Part shown: in pieces, positions 1-8,794 of the stretch | Position numbering within the stretch: position 1 is the stretch's first letter | Layout of the letters: each line of letters begins with the position of its first letter | Assembly: GCA_964403795.1 (NCBI GenBank) | Contig: CAYOHP010000011.1 | Location: 43,700 to 101,823 of the forward strand | DNA length: 58,124 nucleotides | Direction: 5' to 3' | From: CAYOHP01 sp964403795 [NCBI: uncultured bacterium] | GTDB taxonomy: Bacteria; Muiribacteriota; UBA6191; CAZXTJ01 | The notes under the pieces: generated by a model | Databases searched by the model: none | What the model was told of the DNA's origin: nothing | Seen by the model: only the letters and a program-made list of their open reading frames with translations | Program-made: the position numbers and the translations under genes

Positions 1-3000
1 TGCCCCGGCCGCCGCCGCCTCCCGGGAGCGGAGCCGCCCGGCTCCCGAAGGTCAGGAAGAGCGCCGGGAGCACCAGCAGGGTGAGCAGGTTGTCCGAGAT
101 CACGCCCCCGACCACCACGGTGGCGAGCGGTCGCTGGACCTCGGCTCCCACTCCGGTGTTCCACATCATCGGGACGAAGCCGAGCCCTGCCACCAGCGCA
201 GTCATGAGCACCGGCCGGAGGCGCACCAGGGCAGCCTCCTCGATGGCCTCTGCCGGGGCCCTGCCCTCGGCGAGGAGCTGGCGGGTGGCGGAGACCATGA
301 CCAGACCGTTCAACATGGCGACCCCCGAGACCGCCACGAAGCCGACGGCGGCGGGGACCGTGAAGGGCATATCGCGGAGCCAGAGCGCCACCACCCCGCC
401 GAGCGCCGCGAAGGGAGCGCCGGTGAAGATGACCATCGAGTCGGCGACCGAGCCGGTGGAGAGGAAGAGCAGGACCAGGATCAGGAAGAGCGCCAGGGGA
501 ACCACCACGCAGAGGCGCCTCCGGGCCCGCTCCAGGTGTTCGAACTGGCCTCCGAACTCCAGGTGGTACCCGGTGGGGAGCCGGACCTGGCGCTCGATGG
601 CGCCTCGGACCTCGGCCACGAAGCCCGCCAGGTCGCGACCGCGGACGTTGCACTGGACCACGATCCGCCGCTTCTGCCACTCGCGGGTGATGGTGGAGGG
701 GCCGTCGACCTGGCGGATCGAGGCGAGACGCGCAAGCGGCAGGCGGGCCCCGCCCGGGGCCGGGACCTGGATGGTCCGGAGCGCCTCGGGGTCCTCCCGG
801 TAGCTCTCCGCCAGGCGCACCGTGAGGTCGAAGCGCCGCTGGCCCTCCCGGATCTCGCCGACCTTCCGGGTGCCCAGGGTCTCGACCAGGTCCATGACAT
901 GGCGGACCGGGACCCCGTGGCGGGCGAGCGCGGTGGGGTCGGCATGGATCTCGACCAGGGGGTGTCCGGTGATCTGCTCGGCGTAGACGTCGGCGCTCCC
1001 CGGGATCCCGCGGAGCACGGTCTCGATCTCGGCGGCCTTCCGGCGGAGGACCTCGAGATCGTCCCCGAAGACCTTGACCCCGAGATCGCCGCGGATCCCC
1101 GCGATCATCTCGTTGACCCGCATCTCGATGGGCTGGGTGAAGATCATCCTCATCCCGGGGAGGTCCTCGAGGGTCTCCCGCATCCGAGCGACCAGCTCGT
1201 CCTGGGTCCTGGCCCGTTTCCACCCCGATCGGTCATGCAGGGTCACGAACACGTCGGCCAGTTCGATTCCCATGGGGTCGGTGGCGACCTCGGCGGTCCC
1301 GGTGCGGGTCCACACGTGGCGGACCTCGTCGGGGAAGTCGGCCAGGATGGCGGCCTCGATCCGGGTCCCGTAACGGACCGACTCCTCCAGCGACACCCCC
1401 GAGAGCCGGATGGTGTTGATCACCAGCGCCATCTCGGAGAGGCGGGGCACGAACCCGGAGCCCCGTCGGGTCGCCAGCTCGACTCCGGCCCCGACCAGCA
1501 GCACGGCCAGGAAGATCACCGGGTACCGCGCCCGAAGCACCAGGCGGACAACCGGCCGGTACATCGCCTTGGCGGCCCGGAGGAGCAGAGTGTCGGTCCC
1601 GGCGCGCCGGGTCGGCAGGAGGAAGCTCGCCAGCACCGGCATGAGGGTGAGCGAGAGGACCATGGACCCGAGCAGGGCGAAGACCACGGTCAGCGCCATG
1701 GGCCGGAAGAGCTTCCCCTCGACGCCCTCCAGGGCCAGGATCGGGAGGTAGACCACCGCGATCACCAGCTCGCCGAACATGGTCGGCTGGCGCACCTCCA
1801 GGGCCGCCGCTTCCACGGTCTCGAGCGAGGAGGCCCCGGACGGTGCCTCGGCCAGTCGACGCATGCTGTTCTCGACCATGATCACCGAACTGTCGACCAC
1901 CAGGCCGAAGTCGATGGCCCCCAGGCTCATGAGGCTGCCGGCGATCCCCACCTGCTCCATGGCCGTGAAGGCGAAGAGCATCGAGAGGGGGATGGCGCAG
2001 GCGACGATCAGCCCGGCGCGCAGGCTTCCGAGGAGGAAGAACAGCACCGCCACCACCAGGAGCGCGCCCTCCTGGAGGTTCTTCCGCACCGTAGCCAGCA
2101 CCTGGTCGACGAGCTCGGTGCGGTCGTAGAGATCCCGGACCTCCACGCCCTCGGGAAGCTCCCTCCGGATCTCGTCCATGCGGCGGCGCATGCGGAGCAC
2201 CACCTCCCGGCTGTTCTCGCCGATCAGGGTGAAGCCGAGCCCCAGCACCGTTTCGCCGCGCCCTCCCTCGGTCACCGCGCCCCGGCGGAGCTCGTGGTCG
2301 ATCCGGACCTCGGCCACGTCCCGGATCCGGATCGGGCGACCTTCGCGGGTGTCGATCACGACTTCCCCGATCTCGTCGGTCGAGGCCAGGAGGCCGATCC
2401 CCCGGATCACGTGGAGTTCGCCGGACTGGACCAGGCTCCCGCCCCCGGCGGTGAGGTTCACCCGGGAGAGGGCTTCGAAGACGTCGCCCAGGCTGAGCCC
2501 GTACTTGAAGAGCCGGCGCGGCTCCACGTGGACCTGGTACTGCTTGCGCTCGCCGCCCCAGGTATTGACCTCGGCCACCCCGGGGACCGACCGCAGCCGG
2601 GGCACGATCACCCACTCATGGAGGGTGGTGAGGTCCCGGAGGCTCATGCCCCGTCCCGTGACCTGGTAGTGGTAGACCTCGCCGAGTCCGGTGGCGGCAG
2701 GGCCCATCGAGGGCCGGGGCACGCCTTCCGGGAGGTCGACGTTCTGGAGGCGCTCCATCACGAGCTGGCGGGCGAAGTAGAGGTCGGTGCCGTCCTCGAA
2801 CCGGACCGTCACCTGGGACAGTCCGAGCTTCGAGATCGAGCGGACCTCGGCGAGGCCCGGCAGGCCGGAGAGCGAGGCCTCGACCGGCAGGGTGACGAGC
2901 TGCTCCAGCTCCTCCGGGGAGAGGGCCGGGGCCGCGGTGTTGACCTGGACCTGGACCGGGGTCGTGTCAGGGAAGGCGTCGACCGGGAGGACGAGCAGGG

Positions 3001-3088
3001 AGCGCACGCCCACCGCCACCAGGACCGCGGCCAGCAGGAGGACCAGGGGGCGGTTCCGGAGCGAGGCCCGGATCAGGGCATCGAGCAT
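1..3088 (-). CDS. czcA: CzcA/CusA-type heavy-metal efflux RND transporter (partial, 3' end off window)
   Basis: Inner-membrane pump of a tripartite RND system that would export divalent or monovalent metal ions using the proton gradient. The reading frame starts at an ATG at 3088 and stays open for 1029 codons to the window edge, close to the family's usual 1030-1070 residues, so only the extreme C-terminus is missing. The N-terminal helix (residues about 13-32) is followed by a periplasmic porter domain. The TM4 signature DFGLVVDSSVIMVEN carries acidic residues D393 and D399, typical of the heavy-metal (HME) subfamily rather than drug pumps. A second copy of the TM/porter architecture follows. 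The gene begins 19 nt after the adaptor gene stop, so the two are co-transcribed. Substrate (Cu/Ag versus Zn/Co/Cd) cannot be decided from sequence alone. Confidence 0.93.
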   Translation of the reverse strand, partial: MLDALIRASLRNRPLVLLLAAVLVAVGVRSLLVLPVDAFPDTTPVQVQVNTAAPALSPEELEQLVTLPVEASLSGLPGLAEVRSISKLGLSQVTVRFEDGTDLYFARQLVMERLQNVDLPEGVPRPSMGPAATGLGEVYHYQVTGRGMSLRDLTTLHEWVIVPRLRSVPGVAEVNTWGGERKQYQVHVEPRRLFKYGLSLGDVFEALSRVNLTAGGGSLVQSGELHVIRGIGLLASTDEIGEVVIDTREGRPIRIRDVAEVRIDHELRRGAVTEGGRGETVLGLGFTLIGENSREVVLRMRRRMDEIRRELPEGVEVRDLYDRTELVDQVLATVRKNLQEGALLVVAVLFFLLGSLRAGLIVACAIPLSMLFAFTAMEQVGIAGSLMSLGAIDFGLVVDSSVIMVENSMRRLAEAPSGASSLETVEAAALEVRQPTMFGELVIAVVYLPILALEGVEGKLFRPMALTVVFALLGSMVLSLTLMPVLASFLLPTRRAGTDTLLLRAAKAMYRPVVRLVLRARYPVIFLAVLLVGAGVELATRRGSGFVPRLSEMALVINTIRLSGVSLEESVRYGTRIEAAILADFPDEVRHVWTRTGTAEVATDPMGIELADVFVTLHDRSGWKRARTQDELVARMRETLEDLPGMRMIFTQPIEMRVNEMIAGIRGDLGVKVFGDDLEVLRRKAAEIETVLRGIPGSADVYAEQITGHPLVEIHADPTALARHGVPVRHVMDLVETLGTRKVGEIREGQRRFDLTVRLAESYREDPEALRTIQVPAPGGARLPLARLASIRQVDGPSTITREWQKRRIVVQCNVRGRDLAGFVAEVRGAIERQVRLPTGYHLEFGGQFEHLERARRRLCVVVPLALFLILVLLFLSTGSVADSMVIFTGAPFAALGGVVALWLRDMPFTVPAAVGFVAVSGVAMLNGLVMVSATRQLLAEGRAPAEAIEEAALVRLRPVLMTALVAGLGFVPMMWNTGVGAEVQRPLATVVVGGVISDNLLTLLVLPALFLTFGSRAAPLPGGGGGRG

Positions 3089-3107
3089 GGGAGTTCCCGT
3101 CGCCGGC

Positions 3108-4712
3108 TCAAGATCGGTCCCCCTCGACCTCGCAGCAGCCCGCCCCGATGCTCCCCTTCAAGATCTCGGTCTTCAGCAGGTAGCTGCCGGTGGTGACCAC
3201 GACCTCCCCCGGGGAGAGCCCCTGGCGCACCTCGTGCATCCCCCCGGCCGCGGCTCCCAGCCAGACCCGTCGGGGCTCGTAGACCCCGGGCTTCAGGCGG
3301 ACGAAGACGGTGTTGCAGGTGCCGTCCCACTGGACCGAAGCCTCGGGAACCAGGATCGCGTCGTCGCGCCCCAGGTCGATCCGGGCCCGGCCGTACATCT
3401 CGGCCCGGAGGATGCCGTCGGGATTCTCCAGTCGGGCGCGGGCCCTGAGGGTCCGGGTGGCGGGGTCGAGGGCCCGGCTGATCCATTCGAGCGAGGACGG
3501 GAAGAACCTACCCGGCAGTCCGTCGAAGTCGAAGGTCACCGCGGCTCCGATCCCGGTCGGCCCCAGGCCTTCGCCGGGGAGGTCCACCAGGACCCAGAGG
3601 GTCGTCGGATCGGTGACCTCGAAGAGCGGGTGGGCGGTGTCCACCACCTCGCCGAGGACCGCATGGCGGGCCACCACTTCCCCTGCGAAGGGAGATACCA
3701 CGGGCAGGAGCGAGGAGGTGTCGCGGTCCTGGACGATCTTCCGCAGGGCCTCGTCCACGAGACCCAGGTTCCGGAGGCGCTGCTCGGCTCCGGTCCGTGC
3801 GATGCGGGCCTCGGTGAGGCGGGTCTCGGCCTCGAGCAGATCGCGCTCGGGAGCGATCCCCTGGCGCTTCAGGTCGGCCTCCCGGTCCCGGTTCCTCCGC
3901 CACAGCTCCTCTCCGGCCTGGGCCTGGAGGAGGGTCGCCTTGGCGGTCCCGAGTTCCTGGGAGTCCACCGTGGCCAGCACCGCGCCGGCTTCGATCCGAT
4001 CGCCGACGTCGACCCGGACCGTAGCCACGATCCCGGGGGACCGGGCCGAGACGTGGGCGTAGCGGTTCCGGTCGAACGACAGGGTGGCGTCGGCGATCAG
4101 GTTGGCCGCCAGTCGCCCTCTCCCGAGCGTCGCGGTCTCGAGGCCCGCCTTGGCCTCGATCGATGGGTCACGGAATCGGACCCGTAGCTCGTGGGTCGGA
4201 CAGCCTGGCACCGGCGGGAGGCGATGGCGAGGGGTGTCCGGACCTGGGGCGGCGCGGCGCACCTCGATCTCCGGGAGGCGAAGGGGAGCCTGGCTCCGGG
4301 CTCCGGGGGTCCCGCCAGAGGGAGGTACCGGCGCCCCGGCTCCGGGCCCGGGCGAGGCGCCGGATCCCCGGCACAGCTTGCATTGCGACTCCGGCACCGA
4401 GTGCTCGGCGCACCAGTCGCCGGCCGCCTTGAAGGCGGGGATGAGGTCGGGATCGCACTGGTAGCAGAAGACCTCGGGGACGCCATGGCCCTTGCAGAAG
4501 CCGAGGGTCTCCTTCAGTTCCGGGCGGCAGAAGCCGCACTTGGCTTCGGGGATGTGGTGCTCCCGGCAGATCGGACCGCCGGAGACCGCGGCGCTGCCGT
4601 GGGCGGTCGGGGGCGAGGGAAGGGATGGCCGGGTGCGCTGGAAATGGGACCAGCCCCAGCCACCGGCCAGGGCGAGGATGACGAGCAGGAAGAAGGCGTC
4701 CTTCTTGGACAT
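3108..4712 (-). CDS. czcB: RND periplasmic adaptor (CzcB/CusB-like) with N-terminal triple CxxHxxPExxCxxC motif
   Basis: Membrane-fusion adaptor linking the pump to an outer-membrane channel; 534 residues. Residues 6-22 form a signal/anchor helix. Then come three tandem copies of a C-x2-H-x-[IV]-P-E-x2-C-x2-C motif at C49-C62, C73-C86 and C101-C114, a likely metal-binding module in the periplasm. After a Pro/Gly-rich linker follow the barrel-sandwich, alpha-hairpin (about residues 260-310) and beta-barrel domains of HlyD/CzcB adaptors. The start MSKKDAFFLL gives a normal anchor; the ribosome site is weak. It lies between the small Cys-rich gene (70 nt upstream) and the pump gene (19 nt downstream). 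Adaptor identity is clear; metal binding by the N-terminal motifs is inferred from the Cys/His spacing. Confidence 0.9.
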   Translation of the reverse strand: MSKKDAFFLLVILALAGGWGWSHFQRTRPSLPSPPTAHGSAAVSGGPICREHHIPEAKCGFCRPELKETLGFCKGHGVPEVFCYQCDPDLIPAFKAAGDWCAEHSVPESQCKLCRGSGASPGPGAGAPVPPSGGTPGARSQAPLRLPEIEVRRAAPGPDTPRHRLPPVPGCPTHELRVRFRDPSIEAKAGLETATLGRGRLAANLIADATLSFDRNRYAHVSARSPGIVATVRVDVGDRIEAGAVLATVDSQELGTAKATLLQAQAGEELWRRNRDREADLKRQGIAPERDLLEAETRLTEARIARTGAEQRLRNLGLVDEALRKIVQDRDTSSLLPVVSPFAGEVVARHAVLGEVVDTAHPLFEVTDPTTLWVLVDLPGEGLGPTGIGAAVTFDFDGLPGRFFPSSLEWISRALDPATRTLRARARLENPDGILRAEMYGRARIDLGRDDAILVPEASVQWDGTCNTVFVRLKPGVYEPRRVWLGAAAGGMHEVRQGLSPGEVVVTTGSYLLKTEILKGSIGAGCCEVEGDRS

Positions 4713-4782
4713 GGGGCTCGATTCGGGTGGGGAGTGGAGAGGAGCGCGCCCGCAGCGGGCGCGACGGGACCCTGACCTCGGC

Positions 4783-5190
4783 TCAGGTCCGAGGGGGTCG
4801 GAACCGCTCGGAGGGTGCGCCCGTGCCGCGCGCTGCGCCCCGGTCAGCCAGGAACTTCTCCATCGGGGAGGCCGGCCGGACCCATGCCGGGGTCGAGGCG
4901 GCCGGAGTCGTACCGGCGCCGCAGACGGACATGCACCGGTCGCAGCCGCCGTGCGGTGCGTCTCCCGGCCCCGGGGAGGCAGCGATCCGGCTCGCCGTGT
5001 CGATACCGGAACCGTCGGGTGCGACCCGCAGGTCGGCGATCGCGTGGCAATCCTGGTCCGGAGCCTCGCCGCAGCAGAGGATCCGGCATGAGGCGACTTC
5101 CATGGCTGCGCTCCCGATCGCCAGGGGGGCGATCGCCAGGAGCGCCAGCAGGATCACTATCGGGGCCGGCCGGGGACTCGCCAGGTTCAC
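4783..5190 (-). CDS. Small secreted cysteine-rich protein of the metal-efflux operon
   Basis: A 135-residue product from a GTG at 5190 with a clear signal peptide (hydrophobic residues about 10-25). The mature part has seven cysteines (C35, C39, C40, C48, C83, C86, C90) in two groups, plus His50 and His80. I recognise no named family; small Cys/His-rich exported proteins often precede metal efflux genes, so periplasmic metal sensing or buffering is plausible. It is first in the operon, 70 nt before the adaptor. The intervening DNA holds a 9-bp GC inverted repeat (4745-4763, one-base loop) that might attenuate or stabilise the mRNA. The long antisense frame upstream of this GTG runs opposite the next gene and is not coding. 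Confidence 0.6.
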   Translation of the reverse strand: MNLASPRPAPIVILLALLAIAPLAIGSAAMEVASCRILCCGEAPDQDCHAIADLRVAPDGSGIDTASRIAASPGPGDAPHGGCDRCMSVCGAGTTPAASTPAWVRPASPMEKFLADRGAARGTGAPSERFRPPRT

Positions 5191-5400
5191 GAGACGAGCG
5201 TAGACCACGGCTCCCGGCGAGCCAAGCTCGATCGCGCCCGGGGCAACGCGTCGACCGGGAACGTCCCTGGCCTCCGGGGCGTACGATGGTGGGGGACGAG
5301 GAGGCGCGCCATCGGGTCGACCGACCCAGCGGGAAGGACCGGGAGCCGGGCACGGCCCGCCCGTCGCGCCATCGTCCTGTGGATCGTCCTCTCGGTCGGC

Positions 5401-7398
5401 ATGGTCATGGCCATGCTCTTCTTCTCGTTCCAGATGTTCGTCCGCCAGTCGAACGCCCAGGCCCATGTGGTCCACTTCGGGGAGGTGGCCCACTCGCTGG
5501 CCGAGTCGGGGGCCAACCTGGCATGGCGCTCGATCCGGCTCCAGGCGGGGACCGCCGGCGACCCGATCAGGGTGGCCCTGGTGGAGGCCGGCGAGGCCGC
5601 CGAGCCTGGGGCCGAGCTGCCGCTCGACCTCGCCCCCGAGGTGGCCGAGGCGCTCGGCGACCTGGGACCCAGCGCCGACCTCGAGGTCTCGGCGAGGGTG
5701 CTCTCCTCCCGGCCCGTCGGGGATCCTGCCGACCTGGAAGCGGGCTACGAGCCGCTGGCCCGCAGGGCCGTGGTCGAAGTCGTCTCCCGGGGCGGCTACC
5801 GGGGAGTGACCCGCACCGTGACCGAGCGCCGGGAGACCCGGGTGGTCCTCGACGCCCTCCCGGTGCTCCCCCGCTTCACCCTCTTCGTGCGGGAGCCGGA
5901 GGTCGAGGGCACCACCTCGCCGGGCTACAACCTGTTCGCCAACGACATCCACGGGGTCCCCGACACCGGCACCGCGGGGAGCGACGACAACTTCCTGCCG
6001 CTGGTCCTCTACAACCACGGCGACGCCCACCCCCGGCTCCACCATGAACTCGGCGAGAACGGCTGGGTGTTCCTGGGCGGGTCCTCCCCGGTGAAGCTGA
6101 ACCTGACCTCGGGGGCCGACTACCGCTATGGGGAGTACTTCCACTTCTACAACTTCATGATCGACGAAGGGGCGCGCCAACCGGCCTTCCTCTCCGACAG
6201 TCCTCCCGCCTTCTTCGAGAAACCGCACCCGATCCCGGGCGGCGAGGCGAAGTTCTTCCTGAAGCATGTGATCTACGGGTTCTTCACCGTGGACCGGGGC
6301 ATGCCGCCCTCCGACATGAACCGCGACCATGTGCTCGCCCGCTGGTTCGACTTCGGCGGCAACATGCGCAGTTCCAGCCTGCACCTCTTCGGTTCGACCC
6401 TGGCTCCCTCGCCGACCCGGGTCTTCGGCGAGGTCTACCAGGCCTACCCGATCTACACCGGCATCACCGTGGACGTGGACGGGGACGGCAAGCGGGACGG
6501 CCTGGTCGGCCTGGCTCCCGGGGTGGACGAGGGAGGCTTCGACGAGCTCCCCACCAGCCACCCGCTGCCCCACCGCATCCGCCACCTGGCGCGCCCGGGC
6601 GAGTGGATCGAGCTGGGTCCCGGGCTCGTCGCCTGGGACCGCATGTTCCCGGACTTCACCGCCTACGAGGAGTACCAGAGCACCCTGGTCGAGGCCGAGC
6701 CCTACAACTGGAGCGTCGACTACATCCGGAGCAAGGGCGAGTTCCCGATCGAGCATCCCGCGCTCGACCCGGCCAAGGACTACCCGAATCCCGGGACCGA
6801 AGTGACGGTGCGACGCCGGGCGGATCCGCGGGGAGCGCCCGGCAGCGACACCGGGGTCCACTTCCAGGGCGACCTGAACCGCTTCCAGCTCGACGACCTG
6901 GAGAAGCGGAGCCTGCTGCGCTACCCCGATGCCGCCAGCTTCCTGCGCGCCCACCTCGCCGACGGCAAGACCCTGAAACTGGGCAGCCACGTCTCGATCG
7001 CCGAGGGCGACCTCGAACTCCCCAGGAAGCTTGCGGTCGAGGCGGGAGGCATCCTCTGGGTCAAGGGCTCGATCCGGTTCGACGGCATCGACTGCGCCGA
7101 GGGCGAGCACCTCGTGCTCGTCTCCCGCACCGGGAGCATCACCAGCGAGTTCGCCGAGGCCGACGAGCTGGAGCCCGCCGAGGTCGACCTGGTGGCCCTG
7201 GAGGGGCGGGTGCGGGCCACCGATCCGAACCGTCCGCTCCAGGTGCGGGGCCACGTGGCGGCCCGCCGGTTCGAGCCCGGCGACTTCCAGGCCGGGGGCC
7301 GGATCGTGTGGGACCCCACCGCCGATCCCGCCAATCCGGACCGGAAGCGCCTGGCCCGCCTCCACCTGGCCGACCGGGCCGAGAGCTGGGGCCTGTGA
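5401..7398 (+). CDS. Large exported protein with pilin-type N-terminal helix (PilX/GspK-like position)
   Basis: A 665-residue protein whose N-terminus carries a hydrophobic helix (MVMAMLFFSFQMF) followed by a polar region and a long extracytoplasmic domain with many Asp/Gly/Tyr residues. It is first in a run with two prepilin genes (stop overlaps the next GTG by 4 nt as GTGA), which suggests a minor-pilin or pseudopilin-complex role like PilX or GspK. The start is uncertain: eleven more hydrophobic residues lie in frame just upstream of 5401 but no ATG/GTG/TTG is in frame there, while an ATG at 5286 beside a TACGAT -10 box is in another frame. Either translation starts at 5401 with a short helix, at a rare codon such as CTG 5377, or the first bases contain a frameshift. 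Confidence 0.7.
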   Translation: MVMAMLFFSFQMFVRQSNAQAHVVHFGEVAHSLAESGANLAWRSIRLQAGTAGDPIRVALVEAGEAAEPGAELPLDLAPEVAEALGDLGPSADLEVSARVLSSRPVGDPADLEAGYEPLARRAVVEVVSRGGYRGVTRTVTERRETRVVLDALPVLPRFTLFVREPEVEGTTSPGYNLFANDIHGVPDTGTAGSDDNFLPLVLYNHGDAHPRLHHELGENGWVFLGGSSPVKLNLTSGADYRYGEYFHFYNFMIDEGARQPAFLSDSPPAFFEKPHPIPGGEAKFFLKHVIYGFFTVDRGMPPSDMNRDHVLARWFDFGGNMRSSSLHLFGSTLAPSPTRVFGEVYQAYPIYTGITVDVDGDGKRDGLVGLAPGVDEGGFDELPTSHPLPHRIRHLARPGEWIELGPGLVAWDRMFPDFTAYEEYQSTLVEAEPYNWSVDYIRSKGEFPIEHPALDPAKDYPNPGTEVTVRRRADPRGAPGSDTGVHFQGDLNRFQLDDLEKRSLLRYPDAASFLRAHLADGKTLKLGSHVSIAEGDLELPRKLAVEAGGILWVKGSIRFDGIDCAEGEHLVLVSRTGSITSEFAEADELEPAEVDLVALEGRVRATDPNRPLQVRGHVAARRFEPGDFQAGGRIVWDPTADPANPDRKRLARLHLADRAESWGL

Positions 7399-7874
7399 TC
7401 CCACCGCGGCCGACGAGATCCGCCCCGACCCGCCGCGGCCTCTCGCTGCTCGAGGTCGCAGTGGCGGCCCTGGTGCTGGCGGCGATCGCCATCCCGCTCC
7501 TCGAGGTGCTGCAGGGCGGACTGCGGGTCACCCGGGCGACGGTCCACGAGCTGGTGGGCACCCACCTGGCGGCGGAGCTGATCGAGCAGGTGGAGACCTG
7601 GCCCTTCCCGGTGCTGGAGGCCCTCTCGAAGGGCGGCGAGGCCAGCGTGACCAGCGCCTCGGGGGTGCTGGTCGACGGGGCGCCGGCAGGACCCGGGCCG
7701 CTCTGCTACCGCCTCTCGCCCCTTCCGATCGGCTTCGAACGCAGCCTGTCGCTCCATCTGACCGCCCCCGACCTGGTGGCGGTGGAGGCGAAGATCTCGT
7801 GGCCGCTCTCGCCCACGCTGCGGCGGGACCTGGTGCTCCGGAGGATGGTGGCCGATGATCGCCCCCTGCGCTGA
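7395..7874 (+). CDS. Type II secretion/type IV pilus minor pseudopilin (GspI-like prepilin)
   Basis: A 159-residue prepilin. The start GTG overlaps the preceding stop as GTGA, which explains why no separate ribosome site is seen. Residues 14-20 read RRGLSLLEV: a basic leader, cleavage Gly, then a helix with Glu at position +5, the prepilin peptidase and methylation signature. The rest is a short globular domain, in size and position like GspI/PilV. It overlaps the next prepilin gene by 20 nt, indicating tight translational coupling. Likely assembled at the tip of a pseudopilus or pilus. No ATPase, inner-membrane platform or secretin gene is in this cluster, so the machinery must be elsewhere. 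Confidence 0.82.
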   Translation: MIPPRPTRSAPTRRGLSLLEVAVAALVLAAIAIPLLEVLQGGLRVTRATVHELVGTHLAAELIEQVETWPFPVLEALSKGGEASVTSASGVLVDGAPAGPGPLCYRLSPLPIGFERSLSLHLTAPDLVAVEAKISWPLSPTLRRDLVLRRMVADDRPLR

Positions 7875-8658
7875 CCCGGGAGCGGTCCCGGGCGACCGGG
7901 GGAGCCGGTCGGGGCGCGCCGTGGCGGCCTTCCCCCGACGGAACGGATTCACGACCCTGGAGTTGATGGTGGCGATCACCGTCTTCATGGCGGTGGCGGG
8001 CGTGGCCCTCGAGCTCTTCACCGGGGCCTTCCGCTCGGCGTTCAAGGGGGAGGACGCGGTCAGCTCGGTCCAGGACGCCTCGGCGGTGCTGCTTCACCTG
8101 CGCCGGGACCTGCTCGAGATGGTGCTCCCGGGCGACGGGCGGCCCTACGACGTGCGCCACATGCGGGTGCGGGGCACCGACTTCCGGAACGACGACTACG
8201 CCCTCGACCCGGCCCGCCGGGTGCTCACCGGCAAGAGCCGGGTCTCCGACAACGAGAATGCGGTCTACAAGGAGGACGTCTCGGAGTTCTGGTTCTTCGT
8301 GCCCGACGCGGCCGGGACCAACGTGGTGCCGGTGGTCTACCGCTACCTGCCGGAGGCCAGCACCATCACCCGCAAGGTGGGGGCGGGCCGGGAGCAGAGT
8401 TTCGCGCTCCCCAGGCTCGAGAGCTTCGACCTCCAGATGGCGGTCGAGGGCGACGACGGGGTCTCCCGGGACCTCCTGGGGGTGCGCCTCGAGGAGACCG
8501 CACCGGTGGCCCGGCTGTACTGGCGGGTGGCCTTCCGGGTGCGGGGCGAGAAGCGCGACACCGGACCCGAGACCACCCCGGTCGAGATCGAGAGCCGGAT
8601 CTTCCCCAAGCACCAGAACCGGCGCTTCCGCTCGCGCTGGATCGGGGGTGCGGGGTGA
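7855..8658 (+). CDS. Minor pseudopilin (GspJ/PilW-like prepilin)
   Basis: A 267-residue prepilin with a longer basic leader (about 30 residues) ending in RRNGFTTLELMVAITVF, the class III cleavage/methylation motif with Glu at +5. The size and the order after a GspI-like gene fit GspJ or PilW. The globular part has no recognised catalytic residues. It begins inside the preceding gene (20-nt overlap) and ends 136 nt before the FecR-domain gene; the gap has no gene. Function as a structural tip component is inferred from the family and the neighbourhood. Confidence 0.82.
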   Translation: MIAPCADPGAVPGDRGSRSGRAVAAFPRRNGFTTLELMVAITVFMAVAGVALELFTGAFRSAFKGEDAVSSVQDASAVLLHLRRDLLEMVLPGDGRPYDVRHMRVRGTDFRNDDYALDPARRVLTGKSRVSDNENAVYKEDVSEFWFFVPDAAGTNVVPVVYRYLPEASTITRKVGAGREQSFALPRLESFDLQMAVEGDDGVSRDLLGVRLEETAPVARLYWRVAFRVRGEKRDTGPETTPVEIESRIFPKHQNRRFRSRWIGGAG

Positions 8659-8794
8659 TCGGAGGCGCTTCGGGCAGCCGCTTGGACCGGGGGCCGACCG
8701 GGACGACTGGGTCTCCGGGGCCGGGCGCGGAATCGGCGCACGATGCCTGCAACACGGCTCCCGGCCCGTGCGTAGGCCGGGCGAGGAGGCTCCG

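Noticed and set aside
536-3196. Long plus-strand frame opposite the RND gene
   Set aside because: High GC makes long antisense frames; codon third positions and family motifs support only the minus strand, and the same applies to similar long frames elsewhere in the window.
4745-4763. GC inverted repeat between the small Cys-rich gene and the adaptor gene as a terminator
   Set aside because: A one-base loop, no T-tract and a position inside an operon make termination unlikely; noted only as a possible mRNA feature.
5191-7404. Minus-strand frame reaching the small Cys-rich gene
   Set aside because: It lies opposite the 5401 gene and its sequence is Arg/Pro/Gly-rich without motifs; only the part from GTG 5190 has a signal peptide and cysteines.
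8736-8775. Possible further sigma-54-type site (GCGCACGATGCCTGCA) before the FecR gene
   Set aside because: The invariant -24 GG is missing and alternative alignments give 14-nt spacing, so it does not meet the exact-spacing test.
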